A stretch of DNA of 64,000 bases from Aliidiomarina halalkaliphila (lineage in GTDB: Bacteria; Pseudomonadota; Gammaproteobacteria; Enterobacterales; Alteromonadaceae): the NCBI RefSeq assembly GCF_007096385.1, contig NZ_VJWL01000001.1:496001-560000 (forward strand), written 5' to 3'. Made by a program: the position numbers and the translations under genes. This document shows, piece by piece, positions 20,688 to 30,180 of the stretch. The notes under the pieces are model-generated. The model was not told where the DNA came from. It was given only the letters and a program-made list of their open reading frames with translations, and made no database searches. Every line of letters begins with the position of its first letter. The stretch's first letter is position 1.

Positions 20688-21233
20688 ATGCAAAATTGGC
20701 AGTGGCGCCTGCAGGATTCGCAAACGCTAGTAATTGAATTAGGTAAAAATCTTATTCATCCGCTCGAATTTAAGCGGAGCTTTTTACGTGATCGTTTACC
20801 CGAGTCGGTGTCCTTCTCAATGGACGATGCGGCTGCATTTCAACGCTTTTCAGACTATTTGGAAGACCACAGCACCTTACCAGCCTCCGAGCAATTCAAT
20901 ATTGCTTTGCATGCAGCAGCGCTTGTGCGCTTCGGTAAGATCATGTTGCCACAGAGCTGGTACTTTCAATTTGGTCCTTTTTCGGAAGAGAAACCTTGGC
21001 CACAAACCCACTTATTTTGCTCATTAATCTCAGGTCCTGCGCAAGCTGATTTCCTTGTGGTGGAGCAAGATGAGCGGTGTTCGTTGTGTCTGCTTGTAGA
21101 TGAATCATTTGAACTCGGCGGCTTTAAAACCATGCGTCGATTTGAAGTAACTCGCGTTCTGAATGATCGATTGCAAGAATCTTTACGCCATCCCATGCCC
21201 CGTATGGGCGGTCATTCAAAGCAGTGGGCTTAA
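20688..21233 (+). CDS. zapC: Cell division protein ZapC
   Basis: A 181-residue cytosolic FtsZ-associated protein that stabilises Z-ring filaments in gammaproteobacteria. Visible resemblance to E. coli ZapC: the NWQWRLQ start, LPQSWYFQ (E. coli MPKSWHF), a central FLVVEQDERCSLCLLVD (E. coli LLVVEPGENAALCLL) and VLNDRLQ near the end. I chose the ATG at 20688 because TAGGGA lies 9 bases upstream; an in-frame start at 20658 would add ten residues without a site. It follows pyrD exactly as in E. coli. Its last 18 bases overlap the end of the convergent cls gene. Confidence 0.87.
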   Translation: MQNWQWRLQDSQTLVIELGKNLIHPLEFKRSFLRDRLPESVSFSMDDAAAFQRFSDYLEDHSTLPASEQFNIALHAAALVRFGKIMLPQSWYFQFGPFSEEKPWPQTHLFCSLISGPAQADFLVVEQDERCSLCLLVDESFELGGFKTMRRFEVTRVLNDRLQESLRHPMPRMGGHSKQWA

Positions 21234-22646
21234 GAAATACATGAAGCGCTCCGCTGCCCGATGCAGTCGTGAGCGCGCCTTCCAACGCTCATAATCGATT
21301 GCGGTACTTTGTTCCTTATAAGTGTGCAGCAGCTGACATACTTGATTGCAACTGTCTTCGTTATAGAGCGCGAAACTCAATTCAAAATTGAGCTGTAAAC
21401 TGCGCATATCCACATTCATACTTCCTACAATTGCTAATTCTCCATCAACGACCATGGCTTTGCTGTGCAGCAATCCTTTATCAAAGAGACGTATCTGAAC
21501 GCCGGCTGCGAGGAGATTCTCGTAGTATGAGCGACTAGCAAATGCAGCGATGCGAGAATCACTCACCGCAGGCAGCAAGATACATACATCTATTCCGCGT
21601 TTCCCTGCATGTACCAAGGCTTCATAAATTGCCTCACTAGGTACGAAGTAGGGGGTAGCGATAATTAAGCTCTGGTCGGCACGGTGAATCAATGAAAGCA
21701 TCAGTTGATGCACGACATCCACATGAGTCCCCGGTCCCGATGGGATGATCGAAAGCCACTGTTTACTGTGGGGAAGGGGATTTTCCAGTTCTGGGAAGCG
21801 GCGGTCACCGGTTTCTAGTTCCCAATCCCAGGAAAACACCTTGGATACACCAAAGGCCGCAGCGCCTTCAAAGCGGATGACCATATCAATCCAGGGGCCA
21901 AAACGACGACCTACATTGAAGTACCGCGGATCGACCATATTCATTGAGCCGCTGTAACAAATATAATGATCAATCAGCAGCATTTTTCGATGCAGACGCA
22001 AATCGGCACGGCGAAATAGATTGCGAAATATATTAACCGGCAGCGCCGGTAAAAATTCAATGCCAGCTCCACGCATACGTTTTAAATCGCGGCTCCAAAA
22101 AAAGAATCGCCAACTGCCTGCATGGTCTACCAGGATCTCAACCGAAACCCCTCGCTCTGCGGCAGCAATCAATGCGTCGGTAACCTCATTGACGCGACCA
22201 TGAGGGTGCCAAATATAAAACTCCATGCGGATGCTTTTCTCCGCCTTCCGAATATCGGCTATCCAAGCGTCAAAAATTGCGTCTGGCTCACTAAGCACTG
22301 AGAAGTTATCAAAGCCAAAAGCACCGATTCCGTCACGCCGTTTCATTAAATTGTAGATTGCGCCAGCGGCGACGTTGGAGGGAACTTCAGGTTTATGATC
22401 CTGGAGATGAGACAGGAAATTATCGGTAAACGGCTTGTGCATGGCTGCGGCGCGCTCAGCGCGACGTTTTCCGAGTTGAACTTCGCCAAAAAAGAGGTAA
22501 ATAAGTGCGCCAAGGAGAGGAATAATAACGATGATAAGCACCCAGGCGAGTGATGCACTGACCGGGCGCCGCTTAAAAATAATCCGAAGAAAAACAGAGG
22601 CAATCAGAAGCCAATAAAGCACAACAATGAGATCAGTGAGTTGCAC
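21216..22646 (-). CDS. cls: Cardiolipin synthase (phospholipase D family)
   Basis: A 476-residue inner-membrane enzyme condensing two phosphatidylglycerols to cardiolipin. Two N-terminal hydrophobic segments (about residues 6-22 and 33-52) anchor it, followed by two phospholipase D catalytic motifs: HRKMLLID beginning at His219 and HSKAMVVDGELAIVGSMN beginning at His394. Length and layout match ClsA (486 residues in E. coli). It lies on the reverse strand between zapC and the initiator tRNA gene, a position occupied by ycbX in E. coli, and its stop codon overlaps the zapC coding end by 18 bases with no terminator between. Confidence 0.94.
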   Translation of the reverse strand: MQLTDLIVVLYWLLIASVFLRIIFKRRPVSASLAWVLIIVIIPLLGALIYLFFGEVQLGKRRAERAAAMHKPFTDNFLSHLQDHKPEVPSNVAAGAIYNLMKRRDGIGAFGFDNFSVLSEPDAIFDAWIADIRKAEKSIRMEFYIWHPHGRVNEVTDALIAAAERGVSVEILVDHAGSWRFFFWSRDLKRMRGAGIEFLPALPVNIFRNLFRRADLRLHRKMLLIDHYICYSGSMNMVDPRYFNVGRRFGPWIDMVIRFEGAAAFGVSKVFSWDWELETGDRRFPELENPLPHSKQWLSIIPSGPGTHVDVVHQLMLSLIHRADQSLIIATPYFVPSEAIYEALVHAGKRGIDVCILLPAVSDSRIAAFASRSYYENLLAAGVQIRLFDKGLLHSKAMVVDGELAIVGSMNVDMRSLQLNFELSFALYNEDSCNQVCQLLHTYKEQSTAIDYERWKARSRLHRAAERFMYFLSPLL

Positions 22647-22745
22647 GAAAAACTCTCGTTATGGTGATTATGATGGCCTAACTATAGAAAGAGATATGAT
22701 TTTTTTCAATAAATGGGTAAGAACACCCGGTTGGACATCGAGAAT

Positions 22746-22822
<77 letters not shown>

Positions 22823-22837
22823 TCCGATGTGGGGCGT

Positions 22838-22865
22838 ATCATAACAGCAGAAATCCGTAATGCAA
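22838..22865 (-). promoter_or_regulatory. Promoter of the initiator tRNA gene
   Basis: On the reverse strand TTGCAT (-35) and TATGAT (-10) are separated by 16 bases, followed by the GC-rich ACGCCCC discriminator just before the tRNA. A GC-rich discriminator is typical of stringently controlled stable-RNA promoters. Confidence 0.65.
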
Positions 22866-23031
22866 GGTTAAAAGCATGGTTTTCACGGTTTTATTCAAAA
22901 TAAGGGTTCAAACGCTTAAAAAAGAAACAAAACAAAGGAAGTAAGACAGCAACCGTCCCCATGCGATATACTAGGGACACATCAACGTATCATGTGATTT
23001 ACTCACGAAAACCGCTGGAATTGTTTCATTC

Positions 23032-25191
23032 ATGCAATCTTATCAATTTTTTGTTCCATGTGCCCTCGGGCTTGAGGAATTGCTCGCTCAAGAAATGCAA
23101 TCTCTGGGTGCGCAAGCGATCAAGCCAACCAATTCAGGTGTAACTTGCACGGGAGATATCGAGTTAGGGTATCGCTTGTGCCTGTGGTCGCGCTTAGGTA
23201 GCCGGGTATTGCTTAAGTTGGTCAGTGCAGAAGTGCATGATCGCTTCGCCCTTGAGAAATTGTCGAGTGATTTTCCATGGCACGAGGTGTTCAATGAACG
23301 TAATACGTTCGCGGTTCGGTTTAATGGCACGAGCCAGACCTTGCGAAACACTCAGTTTTCCGCGCAAGTGGTAAAAGACGGTATTGTTGATGCGTTTCGC
23401 CGGACAGGTGATAAACGCCCAACGGTCGATGCCAAACAAGCGGATATTTCGATTCAAGGCTATTTGCATAAGGGCGAAGTGACGCTGTACTTGGATCTGG
23501 CCGGTGCGGGTTTGCATGAACGGGGGTATCGCCAAGCCAAAGGTGCCGCGCCGATTAGAGAGACACTGGCAGCCGCATTGGTGATGCGTGCTGGCTTGCA
23601 GGGGACTGCCAGCGAAGCCCCCGAATACTGGCCAGAACTTATTGCCGATCCCACCTGTGGTTCGGGAACTTTATTGATTGAAGCGGCGCTGATGGCGACT
23701 GATCGTGCGCCGGGTTTAGGTCGAACCCGTTGGGGTTTCAACGCCTGGCGCGCCCATCGCGCGGACCTATGGAATCGTTTAAAGGACGAAGCACAAAGCC
23801 GGTTCGAGCAAGGATTGGCGGCTTGTCATACCCGATTTCATGGCGTGGACCTTGATCCTCAGGTAGTGGAAGCAGCGGAAGGAAATATCGCAGGGTTAGG
23901 GCTGTCTGAGATTATTAAAATCGAAACAGGGGAGTTTAATGCCCCTTGGTTGATGAAGCGCTATCGCGGTGCTCGCTCAGGACTGATTCTCAGTAATCCG
24001 CCGTATGGTGAGCGCTTAGGAAGTCCATTCGGCGCATGGCAATTTTATCGGAAACTCGGTACTTGGCTACAGCCAGGTATTCCAAATTGGAAGGCCGCAA
24101 TTTTAGCCCCTGACGAAACTATGATTCGGGCCATGCGAGTTCGCACCGATAAGAAATACAAACTGAATAACGGCGGTATTCCCGTGCTATTGGCAATAAT
24201 CAATATGCACGAACCACAGGTTCAGTTTGAGCGACCTGAATTGGAATCACTAGCCAATCGTTTGCAGAAGAATTGGAAACACCGTGAAAAGTGGGCTGCT
24301 AACGAAGGGGTAAATTGTTTCCGGGTTTATGATGCGGACATCCCTGAATTCAACGCAGCGATCGATTACTACGATGGTGCGTTGGTTATTCAAGAATATG
24401 CGGCACCGAGCACCATTCCAGAACAAGTCGCCGAAAAACGCTGGTGGCAAGTGATTGAAGCCGCGTTAGATGGGCTTCCTGTCGATCCCGCTCGAGTCTA
24501 TACCCGCCAGCGCAAGCGGCAAAAGGGCGAGCAACAGTACGGGCGTGTTTCTGAAGAGAGTGTTGTGGTTGAAGTGCAAGAATATAATGCTCGTTTCTTT
24601 GTGAACTTAACCGATTATTTAGATACCGGCATATTCCTCGATCATCGCTGGGTCCGTAAGAGCATTCAGTCGTTATCGAAAGATAAGCGAGTGCTCAACT
24701 TATTTGCCTACACGGGAACGGCATCAGTGCACGCGGCTTTAGGTGGTGCAAGTGAAGTAACAACCATTGATTTGTCGAAAACTTATCTCAATTGGGCTAA
24801 AGATAACTTTCGTTTAAATCATCTCACGATTTCTCGCCATCCTTTTGTGCATGCAGACTGTATGCAATGGTTAGCTACGGAGTCAGCGAAGGCGAACCCA
24901 GAACAATGGGACTTGATCTTCATTGATCCACCAACATTCTCCAACTCAAAACGTATGGACAATGTATTTGATGTGCAGCGCGACCATAGTCTATTCCTCG
25001 AGCAGGCGAAAAAGTTATTGGCGCCAGATGGTCTGATTATATTTACCAACAATCGGCGCGGATTTAAGCTTGATCTCGAGGCCGTGGCGGCAATGGGGCT
25101 GCAGGCAGAAGACAACACCCGCGCTTCGATTCCGCCAGACTTCGAAAAGCAAAGGGCTGTGCACGTGTGTTGGTACCTGCGCCATGCCTGA
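23032..25191 (+). CDS. rlmL: Bifunctional 23S rRNA methyltransferase RlmKL
   Basis: A 719-residue protein with two SAM-dependent methyltransferase domains acting on 23S rRNA: the N-terminal RlmL half makes m2G2445 and the C-terminal RlmK half makes m7G2069. Residues 1-160 contain a ferredoxin-like/THUMP RNA-binding region. The first MTase has DPTCGSGTLLIEAA and the catalytic NPPYGERLG at 322-330. The second has NLFAYTGTASVHAA and FIDPPTFSNSKRM at about 630-642. Length is near that of E. coli RlmKL (702). It is followed by a glutaredoxin-like gene and uup with overlapping ends. Confidence 0.97.
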   Translation: MQSYQFFVPCALGLEELLAQEMQSLGAQAIKPTNSGVTCTGDIELGYRLCLWSRLGSRVLLKLVSAEVHDRFALEKLSSDFPWHEVFNERNTFAVRFNGTSQTLRNTQFSAQVVKDGIVDAFRRTGDKRPTVDAKQADISIQGYLHKGEVTLYLDLAGAGLHERGYRQAKGAAPIRETLAAALVMRAGLQGTASEAPEYWPELIADPTCGSGTLLIEAALMATDRAPGLGRTRWGFNAWRAHRADLWNRLKDEAQSRFEQGLAACHTRFHGVDLDPQVVEAAEGNIAGLGLSEIIKIETGEFNAPWLMKRYRGARSGLILSNPPYGERLGSPFGAWQFYRKLGTWLQPGIPNWKAAILAPDETMIRAMRVRTDKKYKLNNGGIPVLLAIINMHEPQVQFERPELESLANRLQKNWKHREKWAANEGVNCFRVYDADIPEFNAAIDYYDGALVIQEYAAPSTIPEQVAEKRWWQVIEAALDGLPVDPARVYTRQRKRQKGEQQYGRVSEESVVVEVQEYNARFFVNLTDYLDTGIFLDHRWVRKSIQSLSKDKRVLNLFAYTGTASVHAALGGASEVTTIDLSKTYLNWAKDNFRLNHLTISRHPFVHADCMQWLATESAKANPEQWDLIFIDPPTFSNSKRMDNVFDVQRDHSLFLEQAKKLLAPDGLIIFTNNRRGFKLDLEAVAAMGLQAEDNTRASIPPDFEKQRAVHVCWYLRHA

Positions 25192-25423
25192 ATTTTTCTT
25201 ATTAACTAAAGATAATTGCGCGCTTTGTGTGCACGCGATTCAGTTAATCCATCAGCAAGAGTTGCCCGAGCCGATTCAACTGAATATGGTCGATATCACA
25301 CATGACCCAGCACTTGTGGTGGAGTATGGCTTGTTGGTGCCCGTGCTCGTGCGGGGTTCTGACGATGCTGAATTAAAATGGCCCTTCGCGGCCGACCAAT
25401 TGCAGGAATTTCTATCCCAATGA
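25184..25423 (+). CDS. Glutaredoxin-like small thiol protein
   Basis: A 79-residue thioredoxin-fold protein with a CALC redox motif at residues 12-15 (LTKDNCALCVHA) and the cis-Pro segment LLVPVLVRG. It resembles the DUF836 glutaredoxin family. I placed the start at the ATG at 25184, overlapping the rlmL end by eight bases; a longer in-frame version starting at 25070 would lie wholly within rlmL and lacks sense. Its stop overlaps the uup start (ATGA), indicating translational coupling of rlmL, this gene and uup. A redox role is likely, but the partner is unknown. Confidence 0.88.
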   Translation: MPEFFLLTKDNCALCVHAIQLIHQQELPEPIQLNMVDITHDPALVVEYGLLVPVLVRGSDDAELKWPFAADQLQEFLSQ

Positions 25424-27363
25424 GTGTTGTTTTACGCCTCACCAATGCCCGCTTAGCGTTTGGTACTGCCCCTGTTCTCAATAATGCTGAGTTCACTGTA
25501 AGTGCCCAGGAGCGGGTTTGTATTATCGGACGTAATGGTGCCGGTAAGTCGAGCTTATTAAAAGTGCTGCAGGGCTTGGTCGTGTTGGATGAAGGCACGC
25601 TGCACCGTGTAGGAAATACGCGCGTCGCCATGTTGCCGCAAGATCCGCCGCGCGATATGCAAGGGTGTGTGTACGATTACGTTGCTGCGGCATTTGCAGA
25701 CGTTGGGCGCCATCTCACGGCCTATCATGAGCTGTCACAACAACTCGCCAATGATCCTGAGAACGAAGCCGTGCTTGCGCGTTTGATGCGCGCTCAACAA
25801 GCGTTGGACGCAGGTGATGGATGGCAGATTCAAAACCAAATCGAACAAATTCTTAGCCGTTTGCAACTTGATGGGGATCAACAGATGACCCATCTTTCCG
25901 GAGGCTGGCTACGACGAGTCGCGTTAGCTAAGGCCCTTGCCACGCAACCGGATGTTCTGTTGCTTGACGAGCCGACCAACCATTTGGATGTGGATACGGT
26001 TATGTGGCTTGAACAAATGCTTCTGGATTTTCGTGGCGCTATTGTATTTATTAGCCACGATCGGGCATTTATTCGAGCGCTCGCCACACGTATTGTCGAT
26101 CTCGATCGCGGGGTTTTAACATCGTTTCCGGGGAATTACGACGCCTATTTAACAGAGAAACAACGCTTATTGGAAGTTGAAGAGACGCAAGCTGCACTCT
26201 TCGATAAAAAGCTCGCTCAGGAAGAAGCATGGATTCGCCAAGGCGTGAAAGCACGGCGCACTCGCAATGAAGGGCGAGTTCGTGCCTTACAAGCACTACG
26301 CAACGAACGCGCGCAACGACGCAATCGTCACGGCCAAGTGAATATTGAACTGGGCTCGGGCGAGCGTTCCGGTAAGGTTGTATTTGAAGCCTCAGATCTT
26401 CATCTCACCTTGGGCGGAAAAGAATTAATTCGGGGTTTAGATCTGATCATTCAACGGGGGGATAAACTCGCATTTGTGGGCCCCAACGGGTGTGGTAAGA
26501 GTTCGCTGATTCGATTGATTACTGGGGAAAGTGAAGCAACCAGTGGCTTTTGTAAACTCGGCACAAATTTGAATGTGGCCTATTTTGATCAACATCAGCA
26601 ACAATTAAACCTCGATGCGACAGTGGCTGACAACGTGGGCGAAGGGAAAGTGGATGTAGTTCATCAAGGTCGAACACGCCATATATACAGTTACTTACAA
26701 GATTTTCTTTTTTCTCCACAACAGGCACGGATGCCGGTAAGCGCCCTCTCGGGCGGCGAGAAGAATCGGGTGATGTTAGCAAAGATACTCTTGCGGGAAA
26801 GTAACTTACTGATTCTCGATGAGCCTACCAACGATTTGGATATCGATACCTTGGAGCTATTAGAGCAAGTTGTTGTTGATTATCCCGGTACAGTACTGAT
26901 GGTAAGTCATGATCGGGAATTTATCGATCACGCTGCAACCTCGGTGCTGTTGTTCGAAGGGGAAGGGCAGGTCACGGAAATCGTTGGTGGCTTTGACGAA
27001 GTACGTCATTATCAGGCGAAACAAGTAGAAAATGCTGCGCCACCCCGAAATAAAAATCAGTCTAATCCTGAAAATTCGGGAACTTCTGCAGGAAAAGAGC
27101 ACTCAGAGAGCGAGTCCGCTTTAGCTCGGAAGTCGAACAAGTTATCATACAAATTAAAACGAGAGCTCGAACTGCTACCAGGGCACATTGAAACCCTCGA
27201 GCGGGAGTTAAATGATTTACAACAACATATAAATGATCCTGAGTTTTTTCGAAAACCGATCACCGAAACCCAACCAACGATGGACCGGTTAAGTGAACTA
27301 GAAACGGCGTTAATGGAAGCTTTGGAACGCTGGGATTATTTAGAAAACTTACAAGGTAATTGA
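25420..27363 (+). CDS. uup: ABC-F ATPase Uup
   Basis: A 647-residue cytosolic ABC-F protein with two ATPase domains and no membrane part; family members act on the ribosome, and Uup is also linked to transposon excision and DNA branch intermediates in E. coli. P-loops GRNGAGKSS (from residue 37) and GPNGCGKSS (from 354), signature motifs LSGGWLRRVALAKAL and LSGGEKNRVMLAKIL, and Walker B LLLDEPTNHLD and LILDEPTNDLD are all present. The C-terminal 80 residues form the coiled-coil DNA-binding domain typical of Uup. The ATG at 25420 overlaps the upstream stop codon; a start at 25378 would add 14 implausible residues. Confidence 0.96.
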   Translation: MSVVLRLTNARLAFGTAPVLNNAEFTVSAQERVCIIGRNGAGKSSLLKVLQGLVVLDEGTLHRVGNTRVAMLPQDPPRDMQGCVYDYVAAAFADVGRHLTAYHELSQQLANDPENEAVLARLMRAQQALDAGDGWQIQNQIEQILSRLQLDGDQQMTHLSGGWLRRVALAKALATQPDVLLLDEPTNHLDVDTVMWLEQMLLDFRGAIVFISHDRAFIRALATRIVDLDRGVLTSFPGNYDAYLTEKQRLLEVEETQAALFDKKLAQEEAWIRQGVKARRTRNEGRVRALQALRNERAQRRNRHGQVNIELGSGERSGKVVFEASDLHLTLGGKELIRGLDLIIQRGDKLAFVGPNGCGKSSLIRLITGESEATSGFCKLGTNLNVAYFDQHQQQLNLDATVADNVGEGKVDVVHQGRTRHIYSYLQDFLFSPQQARMPVSALSGGEKNRVMLAKILLRESNLLILDEPTNDLDIDTLELLEQVVVDYPGTVLMVSHDREFIDHAATSVLLFEGEGQVTEIVGGFDEVRHYQAKQVENAAPPRNKNQSNPENSGTSAGKEHSESESALARKSNKLSYKLKRELELLPGHIETLERELNDLQQHINDPEFFRKPITETQPTMDRLSELETALMEALERWDYLENLQGN

Positions 27364-29064
27364 ATGCGCAATAACAAATTAGCCATCGCTATCTCAACTG
27401 CACTCGTATGGGGGATTGGGACCGCGAGTGCAGATTCCATTCCAGAAGGTTATACGGTAACTGAGCTAGCTTTGTTACCGCAGGCTCTCAATATGGTTCC
27501 TCATGGAATGAACGAGCAAGGGCGCGTCGTAGGCACGTTAACCGACATTCTGAACCAGAACATCCGTTTAGACCTTCTTGATCCTGAAGACTTCCCGAAT
27601 GTTGAAGATGTGATGAATCCTACCGATGTTGAGCGTCGCCGTATTCGGGATCGCTTAATTGCCGGGGAAACCGTTTCAACAAGCCCACGGAATCAAAAGC
27701 TTGCGATGGAGCTCGGATTTTTATTTGATGTTGAAGAGCGCGAACTTGCAGGATTTGACGAAAACGACGCGGAAACAGGACAACGCTCCGATAGCGCCGA
27801 TTTTCGTGCATTAAGCATCAACAACCAAGGCATTATTGTCGGTCAGGCGGGGTTGCCTTATCACCGTATCGAAGGCACAGACACTGATGGCGAAGAAGCG
27901 ACATTTTTTACGCGTGAGTCCTTTCCTGTGGGTGCATGGACCGACGGTGTGAACTATCGCACCGTCACCGGGAACGAAGGACTGATTCAAGGCGGAACAG
28001 CTTCACTATATGCCATTAATGACTCGCATCTGGCGGTCGGTTATGCGTCTGTTGCAGATGGTTGGCGCTTAGAAGAAATTTATGATCGTTGTACTACACC
28101 TGAGGATGAAGAAGGTGAGCCTATTTCGCTTGAGCCTTTGTCGGTGTGTTTGTGGCGCTTTTGGTTTGCCAATAGTGGTATCCGCGAGGGTGTTCGTACC
28201 CCATTTACCGATGAAGAAGCCTACGCATGGCAGTTTGATGCGCAAGGTAATGTCATTGAGCAGGGGCCGCTGGGGTTTGCATTCGACCCAGAAGCTGACT
28301 TAGAAGATGGATTTGCTACGGTTCGGTATGCTGCGATTGCCCGGGATGTGAATAATCACGGCGATATCGTCGGTACCTCGCGCCGTGTATTACAGGGCGC
28401 GCAGTTCCGTCGTGCCACATGGTTTAACGGTCCAGATGGCCCAGTAAGCCTCCGTTCGGGCACTGGCGATGGCAACATAAGTGAAGCCGTTGCAGTGAAT
28501 GATCAGCGTATTGTAGTTGGTTATACGGATCGGTTCTTCGACCAAGAACCGCGTTCACGTCTGTTTTATATTGACTTAGACGATCCGGATCTTACGGCGG
28601 AGTATCCAGTGGGTTTCTATGCAGCTGGTGCTTGGCGGCCACGTGCGATCAATAACAATAATGTAGTTGTCGGCCGCGCAGAAGTTGAAATCAATGCACA
28701 AAGCAACCGACGTTATTCGGGCTTTGTATTTGATATCAATAGCGGTAGTTTACGCAACCTCAACGACTACTTACCCTGTGATGCAACGTTACGAATTATT
28801 GATGCGGTAGACATCAATGACTCGGGTGAAATTCTGGCCATGGCCATGACGACGAAACAAGTTGAAGAAGATGGCGATCTGCGTGATTACAATGCGCTAA
28901 TTTCTGTTGTCTTAAAGCCCAGCTCGCAAGAGCCGGAAGTATGTACAGGCCCAGGTAGTGAAATCGATCGAAATACCCGTAAAGGCGCTTATATGAACCC
29001 GATTTCGGTAGGCGTATTAAGCTTGCTTGCACTTATTACATTGCGTCGTAGAAAACAGTCTTAA
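27364..29064 (+). CDS. DUF3466-type exported protein with HAF-like repeats and C-terminal anchor
   Basis: A 566-residue exported protein with a signal peptide (residues 1-24, ending ASADS). Through the body there are at least five short degenerate repeats of the form (A/D)xNxxxxVVG, for example AINDSHLAVGYA, DVNNHGDIVGTS, AVNDQRIVVGYT and AINNNNVVVGRA, as in HAF-type or beta-propeller-like repeats. The C terminus (NPISVGVLSLLALITLRRRKQS) is a hydrophobic segment followed by an Arg-rich tail, the layout of GlyGly-CTERM/PEP-CTERM sorting tails, although the small-residue motif before it is not clear. The ATG follows the uup TGA with no gap. I recall DUF3466 genes next to uup in Vibrio and Shewanella; function unknown. 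Confidence 0.78.
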   Translation: MRNNKLAIAISTALVWGIGTASADSIPEGYTVTELALLPQALNMVPHGMNEQGRVVGTLTDILNQNIRLDLLDPEDFPNVEDVMNPTDVERRRIRDRLIAGETVSTSPRNQKLAMELGFLFDVEERELAGFDENDAETGQRSDSADFRALSINNQGIIVGQAGLPYHRIEGTDTDGEEATFFTRESFPVGAWTDGVNYRTVTGNEGLIQGGTASLYAINDSHLAVGYASVADGWRLEEIYDRCTTPEDEEGEPISLEPLSVCLWRFWFANSGIREGVRTPFTDEEAYAWQFDAQGNVIEQGPLGFAFDPEADLEDGFATVRYAAIARDVNNHGDIVGTSRRVLQGAQFRRATWFNGPDGPVSLRSGTGDGNISEAVAVNDQRIVVGYTDRFFDQEPRSRLFYIDLDDPDLTAEYPVGFYAAGAWRPRAINNNNVVVGRAEVEINAQSNRRYSGFVFDINSGSLRNLNDYLPCDATLRIIDAVDINDSGEILAMAMTTKQVEEDGDLRDYNALISVVLKPSSQEPEVCTGPGSEIDRNTRKGAYMNPISVGVLSLLALITLRRRKQS

Positions 29065-29091
29065 CAGACGATTTTCGTCTAGATCAAAAAC

Positions 29092-29144
29092 ATCCCGACT
29101 CTCAGCGCCTTAACTCTATTAGGTGATGTGAGTCGGGATTTTTC
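29092..29144 (+). terminator. Terminator after the DUF3466-type gene
   Basis: A 10-base perfect stem (29092-29101 with 29130-29139) enclosing a 28-base loop, then a run of five T bases. The loop is long for a classical terminator. Confidence 0.6.
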
Positions 29145-29361
29145 ATTGAACTTTAATCAGTTTGTCACTATCCATAGAGTACGGGCTAGGAAAAAATAAG
29201 TCCGTCGCATCTGAAATGGTGTTCAAGAGCAAGTAAGAAAGAGTACGTGACGACCACACTTGTTGTTGAACCATTGATCGCGTTGATTTAACAAACACAG
29301 ATACCCAATAGGCTGTGGTGTTATTTCAACTGGCTAAAAAGCGACAAAGAGGAAAGTGAAG

Positions 29362-29538
29362 ATGAGAAGACAAAAACGTGACCGTTTAGAGCGCGCACAT
29401 TCTCAAGGTTTCAAAGCAGGGGTTTCCGGACGTTCCAAAGAAACCTGTCCCTATCAAAGCAACGAAGTACGCTCACAATGGCTCGGTGGATGGCGAGATG
29501 CCATGGAAGCTCGAACCGATGGTTTTTATCGACTGTAA
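29362..29538 (+). CDS. rmf: Ribosome modulation factor
   Basis: A 58-residue basic protein that dimerises 70S ribosomes into inactive 100S particles in stationary phase. It matches E. coli RMF closely: MRRQKRDRLERAHSQGFKAG, GRSKETCPYQ and RSQWLGGWRDAM are nearly identical segments. The ATG at 29362 aligns with the E. coli start and has AGAGGAAAG about 8 bases upstream; a GTG at 29356 is unlikely. Like its E. coli counterpart it sits beside fabA, convergently. The ppGpp-dependent control known in E. coli is not evident from the sequence. Confidence 0.96.
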   Translation: MRRQKRDRLERAHSQGFKAGVSGRSKETCPYQSNEVRSQWLGGWRDAMEARTDGFYRL

Positions 29539-29553
29539 TAGGTAACGGTCACC

Positions 29554-29590
29554 AAAAAAGAAAGCCCCCATGTTTGGGGGCTTTGTGGTT
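29554..29590. terminator. Bidirectional terminator between rmf and fabA
   Basis: A 10-base perfect stem (29561-29570 with 29575-29584). On the reverse strand it is followed by a T-rich run (TCTTTTTT), making it a strong terminator for fabA; for rmf the T run is short. Confidence 0.8.
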
Positions 29591-29610
29591 ATGAAAGCGA
29601 TTAAAAATAT

Positions 29611-30120
29611 TTAAAAACCAGATGTATCTGTGAAGAGACCCACTTTAAGATCTTTAGCTTCGTAGATCAGTCGGCCATCAACTTCAACATAACCGTCGCC
29701 AATCCCCATAAATAGACGCCGCTTAACGACGCGCTTCATATGGATTTTATAAGTTACTTTCTTGGCCGTAGGTAGCACTTGACCGGTAAACTTCACTTCG
29801 CCTACACCTAGAGCACGCCCACGCCCAGGGCCGCCAGAACAGGCCAAGAAAAAGCCGAGTGTTTGCCACAATGCGTCTAGACCTAAGCAGCCAGGCATGA
29901 CTGGATCACCAGGGAAGTGACAAGCAAAGAACCATAGATCTGGATGAATATCGAGCTCCGCTTCGATGTATCCCAATCCAAAATCACCACCGTCATCATT
30001 CATGATTGTGATACGGTCCATCATGAGCATATTAGGCGCAGGTAACTGACTATTTCCTGGACCGAACATTTCGCCACGGCTACACGCCAATAGTTCTTCC
30101 CGAGTATAACTAGATTGCAT
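29611..30120 (-). CDS. fabA: 3-hydroxydecanoyl-ACP dehydratase/isomerase FabA
   Basis: A 169-residue hot-dog-fold enzyme dehydrating 3-hydroxydecanoyl-ACP and isomerising trans-2- to cis-3-decenoyl-ACP, the branch point to unsaturated fatty acids. Catalytic His68 (in [10 protein letters not shown]) and Asp82 (in [10 protein letters not shown]) have the same 14-residue spacing as His71 and Asp85 of E. coli. I chose the ATG at 30120 ([10 protein letters not shown]), preceded by AAGGTG at 9 bases; an upstream in-frame start at 30156 would add 12 atypical residues. Upstream lie FadR- and FabR-like sites (30186-30221), so activation by FadR and repression by FabR are likely. The lonH-type gene lies upstream on the same strand. 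Confidence 0.96.
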   Translation of the reverse strand: MQSSYTREELLACSRGEMFGPGNSQLPAPNMLMMDRITIMNDDGGDFGLGYIEAELDIHPDLWFFACHFPGDPVMPGCLGLDALWQTLGFFLACSGGPGRGRALGVGEVKFTGQVLPTAKKVTYKIHMKRVVKRRLFMGIGDGYVEVDGRLIYEAKDLKVGLFTDTSGF

Positions 30121-30180
30121 GGTACACACCTTGTTGTTGACCCCGTTAACGATCACAGGCCACTTAATAAAATTGCCGCT

